Assembly: GCA_035048495.1 (NCBI GenBank)
Contig: CM068541.1
Location: 4,657,929 to 4,721,928, forward strand
DNA: 64,000 nt
From: Euptelea pleiosperma
Taxonomy: Eukaryota; Streptophyta; Magnoliopsida; Ranunculales; Eupteleaceae
Direction of reading: 5' to 3'
Of the stretch, positions 1 through 9,727 are shown in pieces (position 1 is the first letter of the stretch; every line of letters begins with the position of its first letter). Made by a program: the position numbers and the translations under genes. The notes under the pieces are model-generated. The model ran no database searches. It saw nothing but the letters and a program-made list of their open reading frames with translations, and was not told the origin of the DNA.

Positions 1-67
1 CCAAAAAAAAGTACTAACCAATCAAGTTGATTTTTTGGTATGTATATCCAACATGGGTTCGGCTAAA

Positions 68-205
68 CCAAGGTTTAAAAGGGGCCATTATAATGGTATA
101 TCGGACTGGGGGTGTTACCATTTTTTCCATTATAACGAATTGTAACGCCTAGGGGCAATAATGGAAATAATAGAAAAGAATGGAAAAAAAAGGGAAAAAT
201 TGGTC
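68..205. mobile_element. CGGCCGTT-family (family 2) arm
   Basis: CCAAGGTTTAAAAGGGGCC followed by GGACTGGGGGTGTTACCAT; the second arm is not recognisable. Confidence 0.55.
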
Positions 206-315
206 ACACCCCACAAAATGTGAGGGCACCCGAACTGTTGTATGCACCCCATTTTTATTTCAAAATTTGTGAGGGCACCCGACCTGTTGAATGCACCCCA
301 CAGGCACTAGCAAAC

Positions 316-871
316 GAATAAAACTTCAATCACAACGGGAACCCACAATACGAGCCACGTGGCACACTATTAAAGGGCACTGACCGTATGGATGTTTGGC
401 CAGTTCCTCGGTAGACTTGCAAACCAAAAATCAGCCTGATTAGTGATTTATAGTCTTTGGATCTTTGCACCCAAATGCCCTAACATAATAGGGCATTACA
501 GGAATTAAAAAAGAAGTTAAAAAATTCAAGGGATTCAGGTGCCCTCACATTTTGTGGGGTGCGACTAAAATTTCCCGGAAAAAAATGGTGCTGGAATTCA
601 GATTGATAAGTGATGACTTTGGGTTTATCCAAAACTACGCCCTCAAGATTAGATTGGGTAGTAGTATAAGTATAACAGGCACCAAAATTATATGGTGTTT
701 CCCTTTAAGTCTAGGTAATATAAGCAATATACTTATAATGTTCAAAATGTATTTCTAAATCACTAATCAGGCTGAATTTTGGTTTATAGGTCCACCGAGG
801 GACTGGCCGAACCTCCATACGGTCAGAGTCCACTAAAAGTGTGCCACGTGGCTGGTATTTTACTTTTACTC
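316..871. mobile_element. Family-1 (G-box) foldback element
   Basis: Inverted arms share GAxTAAAACTT ends, exact GCCACGTGGC at 354-363 and 843-852, and the subterminal block GACCGTATGGATGTTTGGCC. The centre (about 500-735) is unrelated insertion or filler. Confidence 0.8.
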
Positions 872-1004
872 AAAGGATTACTAAACATCAAAAAATTTCT
901 TCCACTCAGCCGTAGCTTTGAGCATTATTACAGAGGGCAAAACTTTGATGATGAAAGATCATCGCAATGGTGATGATGGACCACACTAGAAGCCACATGG
1001 TACA

Positions 1005-1200
1005 CAATGCGTGTACTTATCAAAAAGAATTTTCTATTGACAACCGAAGTTAGCAGCACAATTTCTATCAACAAGCTTTGGCACACTTGAGTTAAATTAA
1101 CTTTGCAACACGACTGTATAGTAGTTTCATTGCGGAAAATTCCATTCGCAACAGGCCAAATCCGTTGTGAATACATCATCCAAATCACAAAACAACGCAC
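1005..1200. repeat. Dispersed repeat, copy 1 (pairs with 14168-14350)
   Basis: Shares CAACAAGCTT, TTAAATTAACTTTGCAACAC and GCGTGTACTTATCAAAA-like blocks in the same order with 14168-14350. Confidence 0.65.
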
Positions 1201-1362
1201 CTAGTACGTTGTTTTATGGAATGTAAATATTTTTAGAAAAAACAGGGACCATCCCCTATTTTTTATCCCTTCATGAGATGTCAAGATGAGACACATTTTA
1301 ATGTAGAATGCAATACAAACATTCTAAGTGGTATTAAGTTGTTAATTATTGTAGAACCAACA

Positions 1363-1555
1363 AATGTTGTGCTGATCTACGAGCATGATCGACAGTTTCA
1401 ACTCAGGCAATCCGATTTACTTCCAAGTTGATTTTACCCACACACACAGACAGAGAGAGAGAGAGAATTTCAGAAAAGCATACCTTCAACGAGAATGCTG
1501 CTACATCTCCAACAGCAAAAATACCGGGCACACTGGTTTAGAACTGACCATCGAC
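1363..1555 (-). pseudogene. Monodehydroascorbate reductase pseudogene, two exon remnants
   Basis: Two adjacent pieces on the minus strand match consecutive parts of plant MDHAR, the FAD enzyme that regenerates ascorbate. At 1484-1555 the reading is VDGQF-stop-TSVPGIFAVGDVAAF SLK, followed by a GTATGC donor; the stop is TAA at 1538-1540. At 1363-1417 it reads NRIA-stop-VETVDHARRSAQH; the stop is TGA at 1403-1405, where MDHARs have an Arg codon (a CGA to TGA change). The order matches the real gene (GDVAxFPLK, then VEHVDHARxSA). Both nonsense changes and the absence of other exons show a dead fragment. Identification rests on remembered family motifs, not an alignment. Confidence 0.75.
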
Positions 1556-2376
1556 TTGAAAATTTCATTCCATTTGTTTCAGGTCACATTATATCTTCCT
1601 ATAGTATCTGATCCTTCACTTTCAAAGATTACTAAGCCTCAATAGAATGGAAAGAAACTCATTCCACAGTGAAGTAGTTTAAGAAACCAGCAGATAGGGG
1701 CTGAAAAGCAGTAGTGAAAACCCTACTCAGCATCACAAGGTTAGAGGGCAGGCAAGTATATCCCACACCCACCATGATGTAATTCATAATGTTCATCAAC
1801 CAGTTTAGTTCAGATCCTCAGCATCTATAATTTGACTGCTAGTACATAGGATCATCAGACTGCAGGCTAGGTGCATGCCCTGATCCTAAACAATGTACTG
1901 CAAGATTTTGTGTATTTATTATTGGTGATTCATTGGTTTCTTGGCTGTCTGGAAAGACACAGACATAGGTCATGTTGTGTATTCATTTGTTTCAAATGCT
2001 TTGCATCCATAATTGACTTTAGTGCATAGAATCATCAGATATATCAAGGTTAACCCTTTTATCAGTCTCTTGTATTCCCTTACTACTTCATTATTGGAGC
2101 TTCATGCCCATGCCACTACAAACTGTAAGCCAGGTTCCTTGATACTAAACACTGTACTGCATGATTTTGAATCTTTTTGGTTATATATTCTCTTGTTTCT
2201 TGGCTGCATAAGAAACATTATTGGAAAATCCAACGTCGAAACCAAATGCAGTAACCAGTCTACCACATGAAACAAAATGAAATGGCAGAGGAAGCAAAAT
2301 TATATAAATCGATATTGAAACTTTCATGCATAATGTATCATTCAAAAACTGATCACCATTTCATTAGACTCCACTC

Positions 2377-2837
2377 CAGTGGCGGAGCCGGGATTCTGTT
2401 CTGGGGGGGGGCCAAGGCAGCAAGCGAGTATCAAAGTAGGGCAGATGGGCCCACTGACCGCATGGATATACCCATCCTTTGGTAGATGTTCATGCTGAAA
2501 ATCTGCTTGTTTGATGCTTTCTAGCCGTTGGATTTAGTTCCCCAATTTTTTTTAATCCAACGGCTAGAATCATGCCTTAAAAAGCACTAAAATCTAATGG
2601 CTAGAGATTGGCTATCAGGCTGATTTTTGGTGTGAATATCCACCAAGGGGTTGGCTAAAACATCCATGCGGTCAGTGGGCAAGAGAGCCGCTGTGAGATT
2701 GAGGGGGGGCACCATGGTGCATCTCTACCTTGTTGCAGCATTTTTCCTCTGGAATTTTTTTTTTTTTGTTGTCAATTTTAAAGTTGAGGGGGGGCAACTG
2801 CCCCCTCTCGCCCCCCCCCCCCCTGGCTCCGCCACTG
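2377..2837. mobile_element. hAT-type non-autonomous element with 8-bp target duplication
   Basis: Ends CAGTGGCGGAGCC and GGCTCCGCCACTG, flanked by CTCCACTC at 2369-2376 and 2838-2845. The 8-bp perfect duplication and CAGxGGCGG ends are typical of hAT elements. It has no transposase and carries a family-1-like foldback inside. Confidence 0.85.
2447..2684. mobile_element. Family-1b foldback nested in the hAT-type element
   Basis: Arms begin and end with GGCCCACTGACCGCATGG and its complement, with the inner pair TTTCTAGCCGTTGGATTTAG / ATCCAACGGCTAGAA. Confidence 0.7.
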
Positions 2838-3109
2838 CTCCACTCTATATTCTCCCACCACAGGAGCAACTTGTTAAGGCCTTCACAAACTGATCAAAAA
2901 CTGATCACCATGCATGGGTTTGTCTGTGTACTACCACTGCATTTTCAACTAGAGTCCATGTAAGTAATTAAATGAAAAAGCATTTAGTCCAATGTACCAT
3001 CAACAAATTACCAATTTCAGTGTAGTCTTATCGATAGCATAATGAAAAGTTGAAAAGTTAGAAGCATGGGATAATTAAAAATTTGACAAGTTGAACAACT
3101 CACAACATA

Positions 3110-3974
3110 GTCCTGCCATACAAGGTAATCCCCTCAGGTTTTAAAACCATGGATTCACCTTGAAAGTTTAAAGTAACCAGTGGAAATATCTTTATCAACA
3201 CTGAATACAGAACACACATGCATTTCAAATGTTAAGATAAACAACTAATCATAAGATAATAACTTAATCATGGTTTCTAGAACTATGACCAGCTGGAGAT
3301 CAGAATACACTGGTTTGTGATGCAGATTGTGAAACAGCAGCAATTAACTGTACAGACAAGAACAAAATTGATGATGGAATCAACTTATGAATACACTAAT
3401 AAATTTCTTGCACCTTATTACTTAATTATACAGCTTGTTGAAGATTGAAACAGCTTGTTGCAAGTGCTTGCAACCTGTCCCAACTGGGTGAAGTTCCCCG
3501 TGCAGTTACCCTAACAAAAGTCTCCTACAATGGAAACTCAAGCATTTCAGATTCGATGATTTTGTTTTTAGGTGGGATTGGCTAATTTCCTAATCGTGTG
3601 CTCTGTCGGGCTGTAGGGCTTTGTTGTGTCCCCTTGGGGCTCTAGTCTGTAGTCTTTTTGCTGTATAGCTTTCAGGGCTTTCTCAGTCCTCTTTTTAATA
3701 TATATCTTTTACCAATCAAAAAAATGTAAGAGGTGATCCTCACAATGCTTACCACACCCAATAAAATGATTCAAACTAATAAAAGTTTGACAAACTGTAC
3801 CACAATAACTTACAGAACTGATAAAAGGATCGTAAGCTTCTTCCGCAAGGAATGCCAATGTTGTTCCAGAATCAACTATTGTTCCTCGGTTCCTTGATAC
3901 TAAACACTGCCGGATCAATGGATAGAATTTTCCCATTGACAGCAATGCTCTGTAGATTCAAATTATAATAAGGC
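3110..3974 (-). pseudogene. Pepsin-like aspartic protease pseudogene, three exon remnants with frameshifts
   Basis: Minus-strand exons in the correct order: 3814-3974 ([20 protein letters not shown], then [20 protein letters not shown], which includes the second catalytic Asp motif DSGTT), about 3312-3347 (LIAAVSQSASQTS) and about 3110-3200 (VDKDIFPLVTLNFQGESMVL, then DYLVW). Splice signals survive (CTTTCAG acceptor, GTAAGT donor). A one-base insertion near 3893-3900 breaks the frame between DPAVFS and SRNRGTI, and a second frameshift near 3130-3133 separates VLKPE from DYLVW. The N-terminal half with the first catalytic Asp and the C-terminal end are missing; the left border of the PHT1 duplication begins about 200 bp beyond the first exon. 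A LINE tail lies in the intron between the first two exons. Confidence 0.78.
3570..3726 (+). mobile_element. LINE 3' end fragment
   Basis: TTGTGTCCCCTTGGGGCTCT, AGGGCTTTCTCAGTCCTC and a terminal AATCAAAAAAATG resemble the 3' untranslated end of plant L1 elements (compare 29800-29885). It lies in an intron of the protease pseudogene. Confidence 0.5.
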
Positions 3975-4390
3975 CTGAAAGTTTGAAGACAGAATGCAAT
4001 CACATTTGCTGTAAAATTAGCACTAATTTACTTGGAATAAACAAGAACATATGTTCCCTAAAATTAGCAGATATTAATACACAGTAGAGGCTGTCAAGCA
4101 AATAAGCATGACTCGTACAAAATAAGAAGGCACATTAATGCAGCAGATTACTATATGTTAGCTGAAAAAAAATTCACCAACAAAAAACTGTACTGTATTG
4201 CAAAATCAAGCTCAAGATAATGAGAAGAACTATCAAAGTGTTAACTTTTAATGGCCAACAGGCAGAAGTAGCAACTAACAAGAGAGCTTATTTAGCCTAA
4301 CACACACACACACACACTTTTGCACCATTTATACTAGGAAACTACAAAAAAAAAAAAAAAATTTACAAATCCTTATCACACCCTACTTAG

Positions 4391-6022
4391 TTAAACAGGA
4401 ACAGTCCTGATATTATAACCTGACTGTTCCTCCGTCCCCGCCCCTGCCTCCATCTCAATTTCTTCCTCATTCTCGCCTGACATCTCCTCCAGCGATTTCC
4501 CCTTCGACTCGGGCACCAAGAATGTACACACCATCCCAATGAAGTTGATCACGCCGAGCACGATGAGTGAATTCTTCACCCCAATACCGGCTGGGTACCC
4601 TGCATCCGTCTTTGTCTTATCCTGGTTCTGCGCCGCATACAAGAACCCAAATGCACCTACAATTGCACCAGCTTTCCCAGCAGCTGCCGAGATACCATGG
4701 CATGTCGAGCGCAGCCTGGCTGGGAAGATCTCTGCCGGCACGATGAATGTAGTACTATTGGGCCCAAAATTGGCAAAGAAGAAGGTCAAGGCGTACATCA
4801 CAACAAACCCAATATGGTTCTCCTTCTGGGTCCAGTGATCGTAAGGGATGGCAAGAGCAAACATGAAAACCGTCATGAAGAAGAAACCCATCAATTGAAT
4901 TACAAACCTCCCAATGTAATCAATAAATGCCACCGTAAACCAGTATCCTGGCACAGTACTGCAGAGAGCGATGAGGGTTTGTGCCCTTGCAATTTTATAG
5001 ACCTCTTCAAGTGCACTCATGGTCTTTGCAGGTGGGATCCACCCAATTGCGCTAAAGATGTCCTTCTGGAACAAATTTTGACTATAATATGCAATGTCCA
5101 GCAAGAACCATGTACTAGTGGTTCCGAGCAAGTGAAGTCCATGGCGACGAAGAAACCTCTTAGAGAACAAACCAAACATATTGGACTGCTCCTTTGACAA
5201 CTCCTCAACCTTCTCCGGTTCCGCTTGAATTTCGACCTGCAATACCTTCGACATGTCGGAGGCAGCCTGTTTTGCATTCTTAGCGACAAGGGCAGTGTAA
5301 CGGGCAGTCTCAGGCATTTTCATACGCCAGTAGTATGTGACGGCAGCTGGTAACGCACCGAACATTAAAATAAGGCGCCACACATAATCAGCCTCTGGAA
5401 CAGTGGAGGCAATTGGATCTATTTCATAAGAGGGGGACTTGAACTTGGCCTCGAATGCAGCAGAGACCACAATTGCAAACATCCCACCAACTAAAATTCC
5501 AAAACCTTGCATTGCAAAGACAGCGGCAATGAAGGCGCCACGCGTTTTCTTATTGGCGTACTCAGACATGATGGTGGCAGACAGAGGGTAGTCACCACCA
5601 ATACCGAACCCAATCCAGAATCGGAAGAAGCAGAGGGTGGCCATAACAGCTTTGGGGTCCTTGCTGAACGAAAGTCCAGAGGCAATGGAGCATAGAACCA
5701 TAAGCATGAGAGTCATGCCATAAACACGCTTACGGCCCATTTTGTCACCGAGCCAGCCAAAGAAGAGCTGGCCAGCGAGGGCGCCAAAGAGCGCAACACC
5801 ATTGACAGAAGCAGAGACATGAGGCGGTAAAGTGCCCGGTTTGTCTGCACCGTCGACATGGTAGTATATGCGTCCGAGCAATTTGGTGACGAGGGAGATG
5901 CAGAAAAGATCGTAGGCGTCGGTGAAGAAACCCATACCAGCAATCACGATTGCAGTGAAGTGATACCACTGCGTCTTTGCTGCATCTAGTGCAGTAAGCA
6001 CCTGCAATTGTTCCCTAGCCAT
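4391..6022 (-). CDS. PHT1: High-affinity inorganic phosphate transporter (PHT1 family), copy 1
   Basis: Proton-coupled phosphate importer of the plasma membrane, major facilitator superfamily, taking up Pi from soil or apoplast. The 543-residue product has the usual family length and is uninterrupted. Visible landmarks are the cytosolic N-terminus [20 protein letters not shown], the loop [12 protein letters not shown] (about 91-102), the PHT1 signature [15 protein letters not shown] (about 142-156) and MPETARYTA at the start of the central loop; hydrophobic segments fit 12 membrane spans. The start is fixed by the conserved N-terminus. The coding part is one exon. A leader intron is predicted at 6099-7204 (minus-strand donor GTAAGAAAG, acceptor TCTTGCAG) and a TATA-like box at 7401-7410. 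It is the downstream twin in a tandem duplication: 538 of 543 residues match the copy at 9728-11359. Subfamily member and expression site cannot be read from the sequence. Confidence 0.97.
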   Translation of the reverse strand: MAREQLQVLTALDAAKTQWYHFTAIVIAGMGFFTDAYDLFCISLVTKLLGRIYYHVDGADKPGTLPPHVSASVNGVALFGALAGQLFFGWLGDKMGRKRVYGMTLMLMVLCSIASGLSFSKDPKAVMATLCFFRFWIGFGIGGDYPLSATIMSEYANKKTRGAFIAAVFAMQGFGILVGGMFAIVVSAAFEAKFKSPSYEIDPIASTVPEADYVWRLILMFGALPAAVTYYWRMKMPETARYTALVAKNAKQAASDMSKVLQVEIQAEPEKVEELSKEQSNMFGLFSKRFLRRHGLHLLGTTSTWFLLDIAYYSQNLFQKDIFSAIGWIPPAKTMSALEEVYKIARAQTLIALCSTVPGYWFTVAFIDYIGRFVIQLMGFFFMTVFMFALAIPYDHWTQKENHIGFVVMYALTFFFANFGPNSTTFIVPAEIFPARLRSTCHGISAAAGKAGAIVGAFGFLYAAQNQDKTKTDAGYPAGIGVKNSLIVLGVINFIGMVCTFLVPESKGKSLEEMSGENEEEIEMEAGAGTEEQSGYNIRTVPV

Positions 6023-6098
6023 GGATAGCTACTCTCTAAGCTTTCTTTCTCTCTTACTACTACTACTAATCCCCGTTTAACAGATCTAGAAAGATTTT

Positions 6099-7204
6099 CT
6101 GCAAGACATGAACAAGGGAGAGATCAGATCACAACATGTATATATCCTGTGAGGTTAATCTAAAGATTTTCAAAAATGTCTTTCACAAGTAGTCAACTTT
6201 TGATATGCACGCAGGTCAACTCGAACCAAAATCAACGTTCAATCCATGAATCCAGTAAAAATATAGTGGCTCATTTACTGGATATTCAAGAATCAAAACT
6301 CGTCTAGGAAGTCGACAAGTGGACTGTAGAGATACAGTAATATTAATTTCTGCAGCCGCACTCCATAACTCTTCACTGTACTGTAATATTCACCGTACCA
6401 ATTGCATACATCGAAATTTAATACATCTGTATTAGATAAAAAAAAGCAAAGGAAACATGCTATATTTTGTCACATGAGGAGCTTCTCATGTGGCAAAATG
6501 CATGAACCCAATTGGGTCCACCACATCAGGCTCCACATATAGAATCAATCCCCAGAAAAAAGAACAAGAAAAAGAAAAAGACCAGAAAACCTATAGGAAG
6601 ATAAACAGAGAGCTCATGTTTTCAAGTCTTCCACACTTTTGAAACTATCATAATTTTCCGTCTGATCTTCAAAAAAAATGCAATATACGTGAAACGAAAC
6701 CTAACCAGATTAACAAATTTCTCATCTGATCTTCAAAAAAATACCCAGAAAGTCTAAAAATTCGGGTAAAATGAAGGTACCACATAAAAAAAAAATAAAG
6801 AAAAGAAAATCATTTGGGGTTCTTGAATATTATTTGAGGAGATTCCAAAAAAAAACAACGAGGACGTTTCAACGAGTCAACAATTCTTTTGGAAAGATCA
6901 AAGCTTGACGATTAATGCGGCAAAATTCTTTCGAGTGTAGATGCAGCTAGCACCCCAAATAAAGTAAAAAGAACTCCCAAAACAAAACAAAAAACACAAA
7001 GTCCCAAATTTAATAAACACAAATTCAATAAAAATGAAGAAGGAGTTCAAAGAAATGGGTAGCTCCGATCCAGAGCCATTAAAGACGAAAATACGGTAAA
7101 CCCATTAAAGAAGAAAACTCGATTCTAAGAAAAAAGAAAGAAAAACAGAGATGATCAAACGACGAACCAGAAAGTTTTAATTCAAAGAGAGCAGGCTTTC
7201 TTAC
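6099..7204 (-). other. Predicted 5' leader intron of PHT1 copy 1
   Basis: On the minus strand the donor reads CAAT-GTAAGAAAG and the acceptor CATGTCTTGCAG, leaving 75 nt of leader before the ATG. Leader introns are known in several PHT1 genes. Equivalent intron in copy 2: 11438-12574. Confidence 0.7.
6280..6287. promoter_or_regulatory. PHR1-type site (P1BS) in leader intron of PHT1 copy 1
   Basis: GGATATTC fits the palindromic consensus GNATATNC bound by PHR1-type MYB factors under phosphate starvation. Copy 2 reads GGGTATTC at the equivalent place (about 11627-11634) and no longer fits. Confidence 0.5.
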
Positions 7205-7400
7205 ATTGTCTCTCCAGAATCAAGATAAGTCTTCAGAAGCTCCACACTTTGCCACTACTTGGGAACGAAACGCACAGTGAGAGAGAGAACCGTCACTTTT
7301 ACTTAAAAAATGAAGAAAGAAACACAACCGTCACTCTCACACTCACCTTTTCAGATTTCAAAGAGAGAGAAGCACATAGAGAAGCAGAGAGGGAGAGATC

Positions 7401-7410
7401 TTAAATAATA
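7401..7410 (-). promoter_or_regulatory. TATA-like box, PHT1 copy 1
   Basis: Minus-strand TATTATTTAA followed downstream by a CT-rich leader. The G-box of the foldback element at 7577-7586 is about 167 bp upstream. Confidence 0.45.
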
Positions 7411-7543
7411 GGAGGGAAAGGAGAGAAAAGTCCTACCGTTTTGAACTGCGTAGGGAAAGGAGAGGGCGAGTTCTCTCGTAACTGCATTGCACTCACCGGG
7501 TCAGAAACAATTTAGGGAGTAGAGGAGGACTCTCATGCAGAGG

Positions 7544-7846
7544 AGCAGCACTTTTCGCTGAACAACCAGAACATGAGCCACGTGGCACACTATTAGATGA
7601 TGATTACCGTATGGATGTTTGGCCAATCCCTAGGTGAACTTACAACCAAAAATCAGCCTCATTAGTGATTTCAAACCTATGTATATTTCTATCCATAAAA
7701 ACGACTTCAATCCAATACTTAGAAATCACTAATCAGGCTAATTTTTGGTCTGTGTCCATGTAGGGTTGGGCCAAACATACACACGGTCAGAAATCTCTAC
7801 GAATGTGCCACGTGGCTCATATTATGGTGGGTCAGCAAAGTTTACT
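7544..7846. mobile_element. Family-1 foldback in the PHT1 copy 1 promoter
   Basis: Both arms keep exact GCCACGTGGC (7577-7586 and 7807-7816). It sits about 135 bp upstream of the TATA-like box and is shared with copy 2, so it predates the duplication. Confidence 0.85.
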
Positions 7847-8024
7847 CTAGAGGAGTAGATCTGCCAGCCTTATTTGCTCATATTTTGGGCCCACTGACCA
7901 CGTGGATCTCTTAGAACTTTAAATATGAAACACATCTAAACTAATTTTTAACTTTTTTGGCTTATAAAAGTCAATAAATTACTTTTTTGTGTGTAGCCAA
8001 ACGCCCACTAACTATGCATGGAAC

Positions 8025-8235
8025 CAAGGTTTAAAGGAGGCCGTTTTAACGGTTAAACGGACTGGGGCGTTACCATTTAAACGGCCGTTAAAACGGATTG
8101 AAATAGCCAGGGGCAATAATGAAAAAAATAGAATTTAATGGAATTAAACAGATTTTAACGGAAAAAATGGCGTTGAAATTTAAAAATTAAAAAAAAATGT
8201 AAATTAAACGGATTTAACGGCACGTAAGATATTTT
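8025..8235. mobile_element. CGGCCGTT-family arm at the border of the PHT1 duplication
   Basis: CAAGGTTTAAAGGAGGCCG, then GTTTTAACGGTTAAACGG and AAACGGCCGTTAAAACGG. It begins at the last base shared by the two duplication units. Confidence 0.6.
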
Positions 8236-8334
8236 GTCAGTTGCACAATTTTCAAATGTCAACCAATTGCATTATATGGTGCATTTGGTGGAGCTCACCC
8301 AAGCATAGGGAAATCTTTTTGCTGGAGGAGCAAA

Positions 8335-8825
8335 CTTTGAATTGCCCACCCCCTAAAATGGCCATGTGGCACACTCTTTCAGGCCCACTGACCGTATGAA
8401 TGTTTAGCCATCCTCTGTGAACCTACAAAAAAAATCGGCCAAGTTTAGTGATCCAGACCAAGGTTTCAAAGGGGCCCATATAACGGATATAACGGACTAG
8501 GGGCGTTACCATTTTTCCGTTACTAACGGCCGTTATAAAAAAATAATGCTCCGGGGCAAAAAGGGGAAATAACGAGGGAGGTCCGGATCTGTTATAATGG
8601 CCGTTATTTTAACAGCTGTTTTTTACACCTTGATCTAGACGTTGGATATGGGGATCTTCTCATCGTAAACTTCAAAAAGGGGCCCATGACTGGGTTTTAA
8701 GCTCATCCTGAAAAAAAAAAAAAATGCTCAAATCCAATGGGTAAAAATCACCAATCCGACTGATTTTTGGTCTGTAGGTTCACAAGGGGTGGGCAAATAT
8801 TCAGGGTAATTGGGTCGAATGAGTG
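8335..8825. mobile_element. Family-1b foldback interrupted by a CGGCCGTT-family element
   Basis: Left arm has CATGTGGCACACTCTTTCA and CACTGACCGTATGAATG; right arm has CTGATTTTTGGTCTGTAGG. The centre is split by the element at 8460-8631. Confidence 0.7.
8460..8631. mobile_element. CGGCCGTT-family (family 2) element, complete
   Basis: Ends AAGGTTTCAAAGG and TTTTTTACACCTT, with inner AACGGCCGTTAT. Flanks GATCCAGACC (8450-8459) and GATCTAGACG (8632-8641) match at 8 of 10 positions, a degraded target duplication inside the family-1b host. Confidence 0.7.
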
Positions 8826-9035
8826 TTCCACATTGCTTTAATTTGTTTGAGTGGGGGTTTGGAACTTTGCTCCATTTTCCCTCTTCAAAGCACAAAGATG
8901 CCCCGACATTGATACCAGTATAGGGCTGGCATTCGGCTTAGTTTCGGTTACGGTCAGCTTGGATAAAGCCCATTAATAAACGTTTGATACACCCTTCCTC
9001 CAAAGACACTCTTTCTGACTTATTGACACATTAAT

Positions 9036-9243
9036 GTTTTTGGCTCCCCTATTGGTGACCTTCACACCAAAAATCAGCCTGATTGATGATTCCTAGACAT
9101 TGAATTTGAGCATTTTTCATCATGGGCTTATAACACATCCATATGCCTGTTCATAAAGCCCATGATAAAAAAAAATGGTTAAATCCAACTCCTAAAAATC
9201 ACTAATCAGACTGATTTTTAGTTTGTAGGTCCATCAAAGAGTG
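9036..9243. mobile_element. Family-1b foldback, degraded
   Basis: Arms with CACCAAAAATCAGCCTGATT and AATCAGACTGATTTTTAG around a centre of two ATGGGCTTATAA-like halves. Terminal G-boxes are lost. Confidence 0.6.
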
Positions 9244-9727
9244 ATTCATAGTTGGTCTATGGGCCCGAAAGAGTATATGCGACTTAGTCATTTTGAGGGA
9301 AAGATGTATCAAACTTTTGAAATAGACGTTCAGTGTTGCAACCCTTTTTTCCTTTGGAATTGTGAACTCATTCTAATTGCAAACACATTAACTAATTCAG
9401 ACGGTTGGGATGTTCCAGTAGTAGAAATTTGAGTTGTATATCAAGGGTATAGGTTTCCTCATTCCCAAAAACCGTTACAACACAATTTTAACCGTTTTAA
9501 CTGTTTAGCAGGAAAAGCAACTCACCAAAACATTGTATTGTATTGCAAAATCACGCTCATCAAGATAATGAGAACTATCAAAGTGTTAAATTTTAATGGC
9601 CAACAGCCAGAAGTAGCAAGTAGCACGAGAGCTTATTTAGCCTAACACACGCACACACACACTTTTGCACCATTTATACTAGGAAGCTACAAATTTTTTT
9701 TATAAATCCTTATTCCACCCTACTTAG

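Larger units (their letters stand above)
4170..8024. repeat. Tandem duplication unit 1 (PHT1 copy 1 with leader intron and promoter)
   Basis: This segment repeats at about 9518-13394 in the same orientation. It covers the 3' flank, coding exon, leader intron, leader exon, promoter and one complete foldback element. Similarity begins near a TGTATTGCAAAATCA stretch and ends at a shared TATGxATGGAAC, exactly where a CGGCCGTT-family element starts in this copy. Confidence 0.93.

Noticed and set aside
4697..5197. 166-codon plus-strand ORF, and its twin at 10034-10534
   Set aside because: Antisense shadow of the PHT1 coding exon; present in both copies only because the gene is duplicated.
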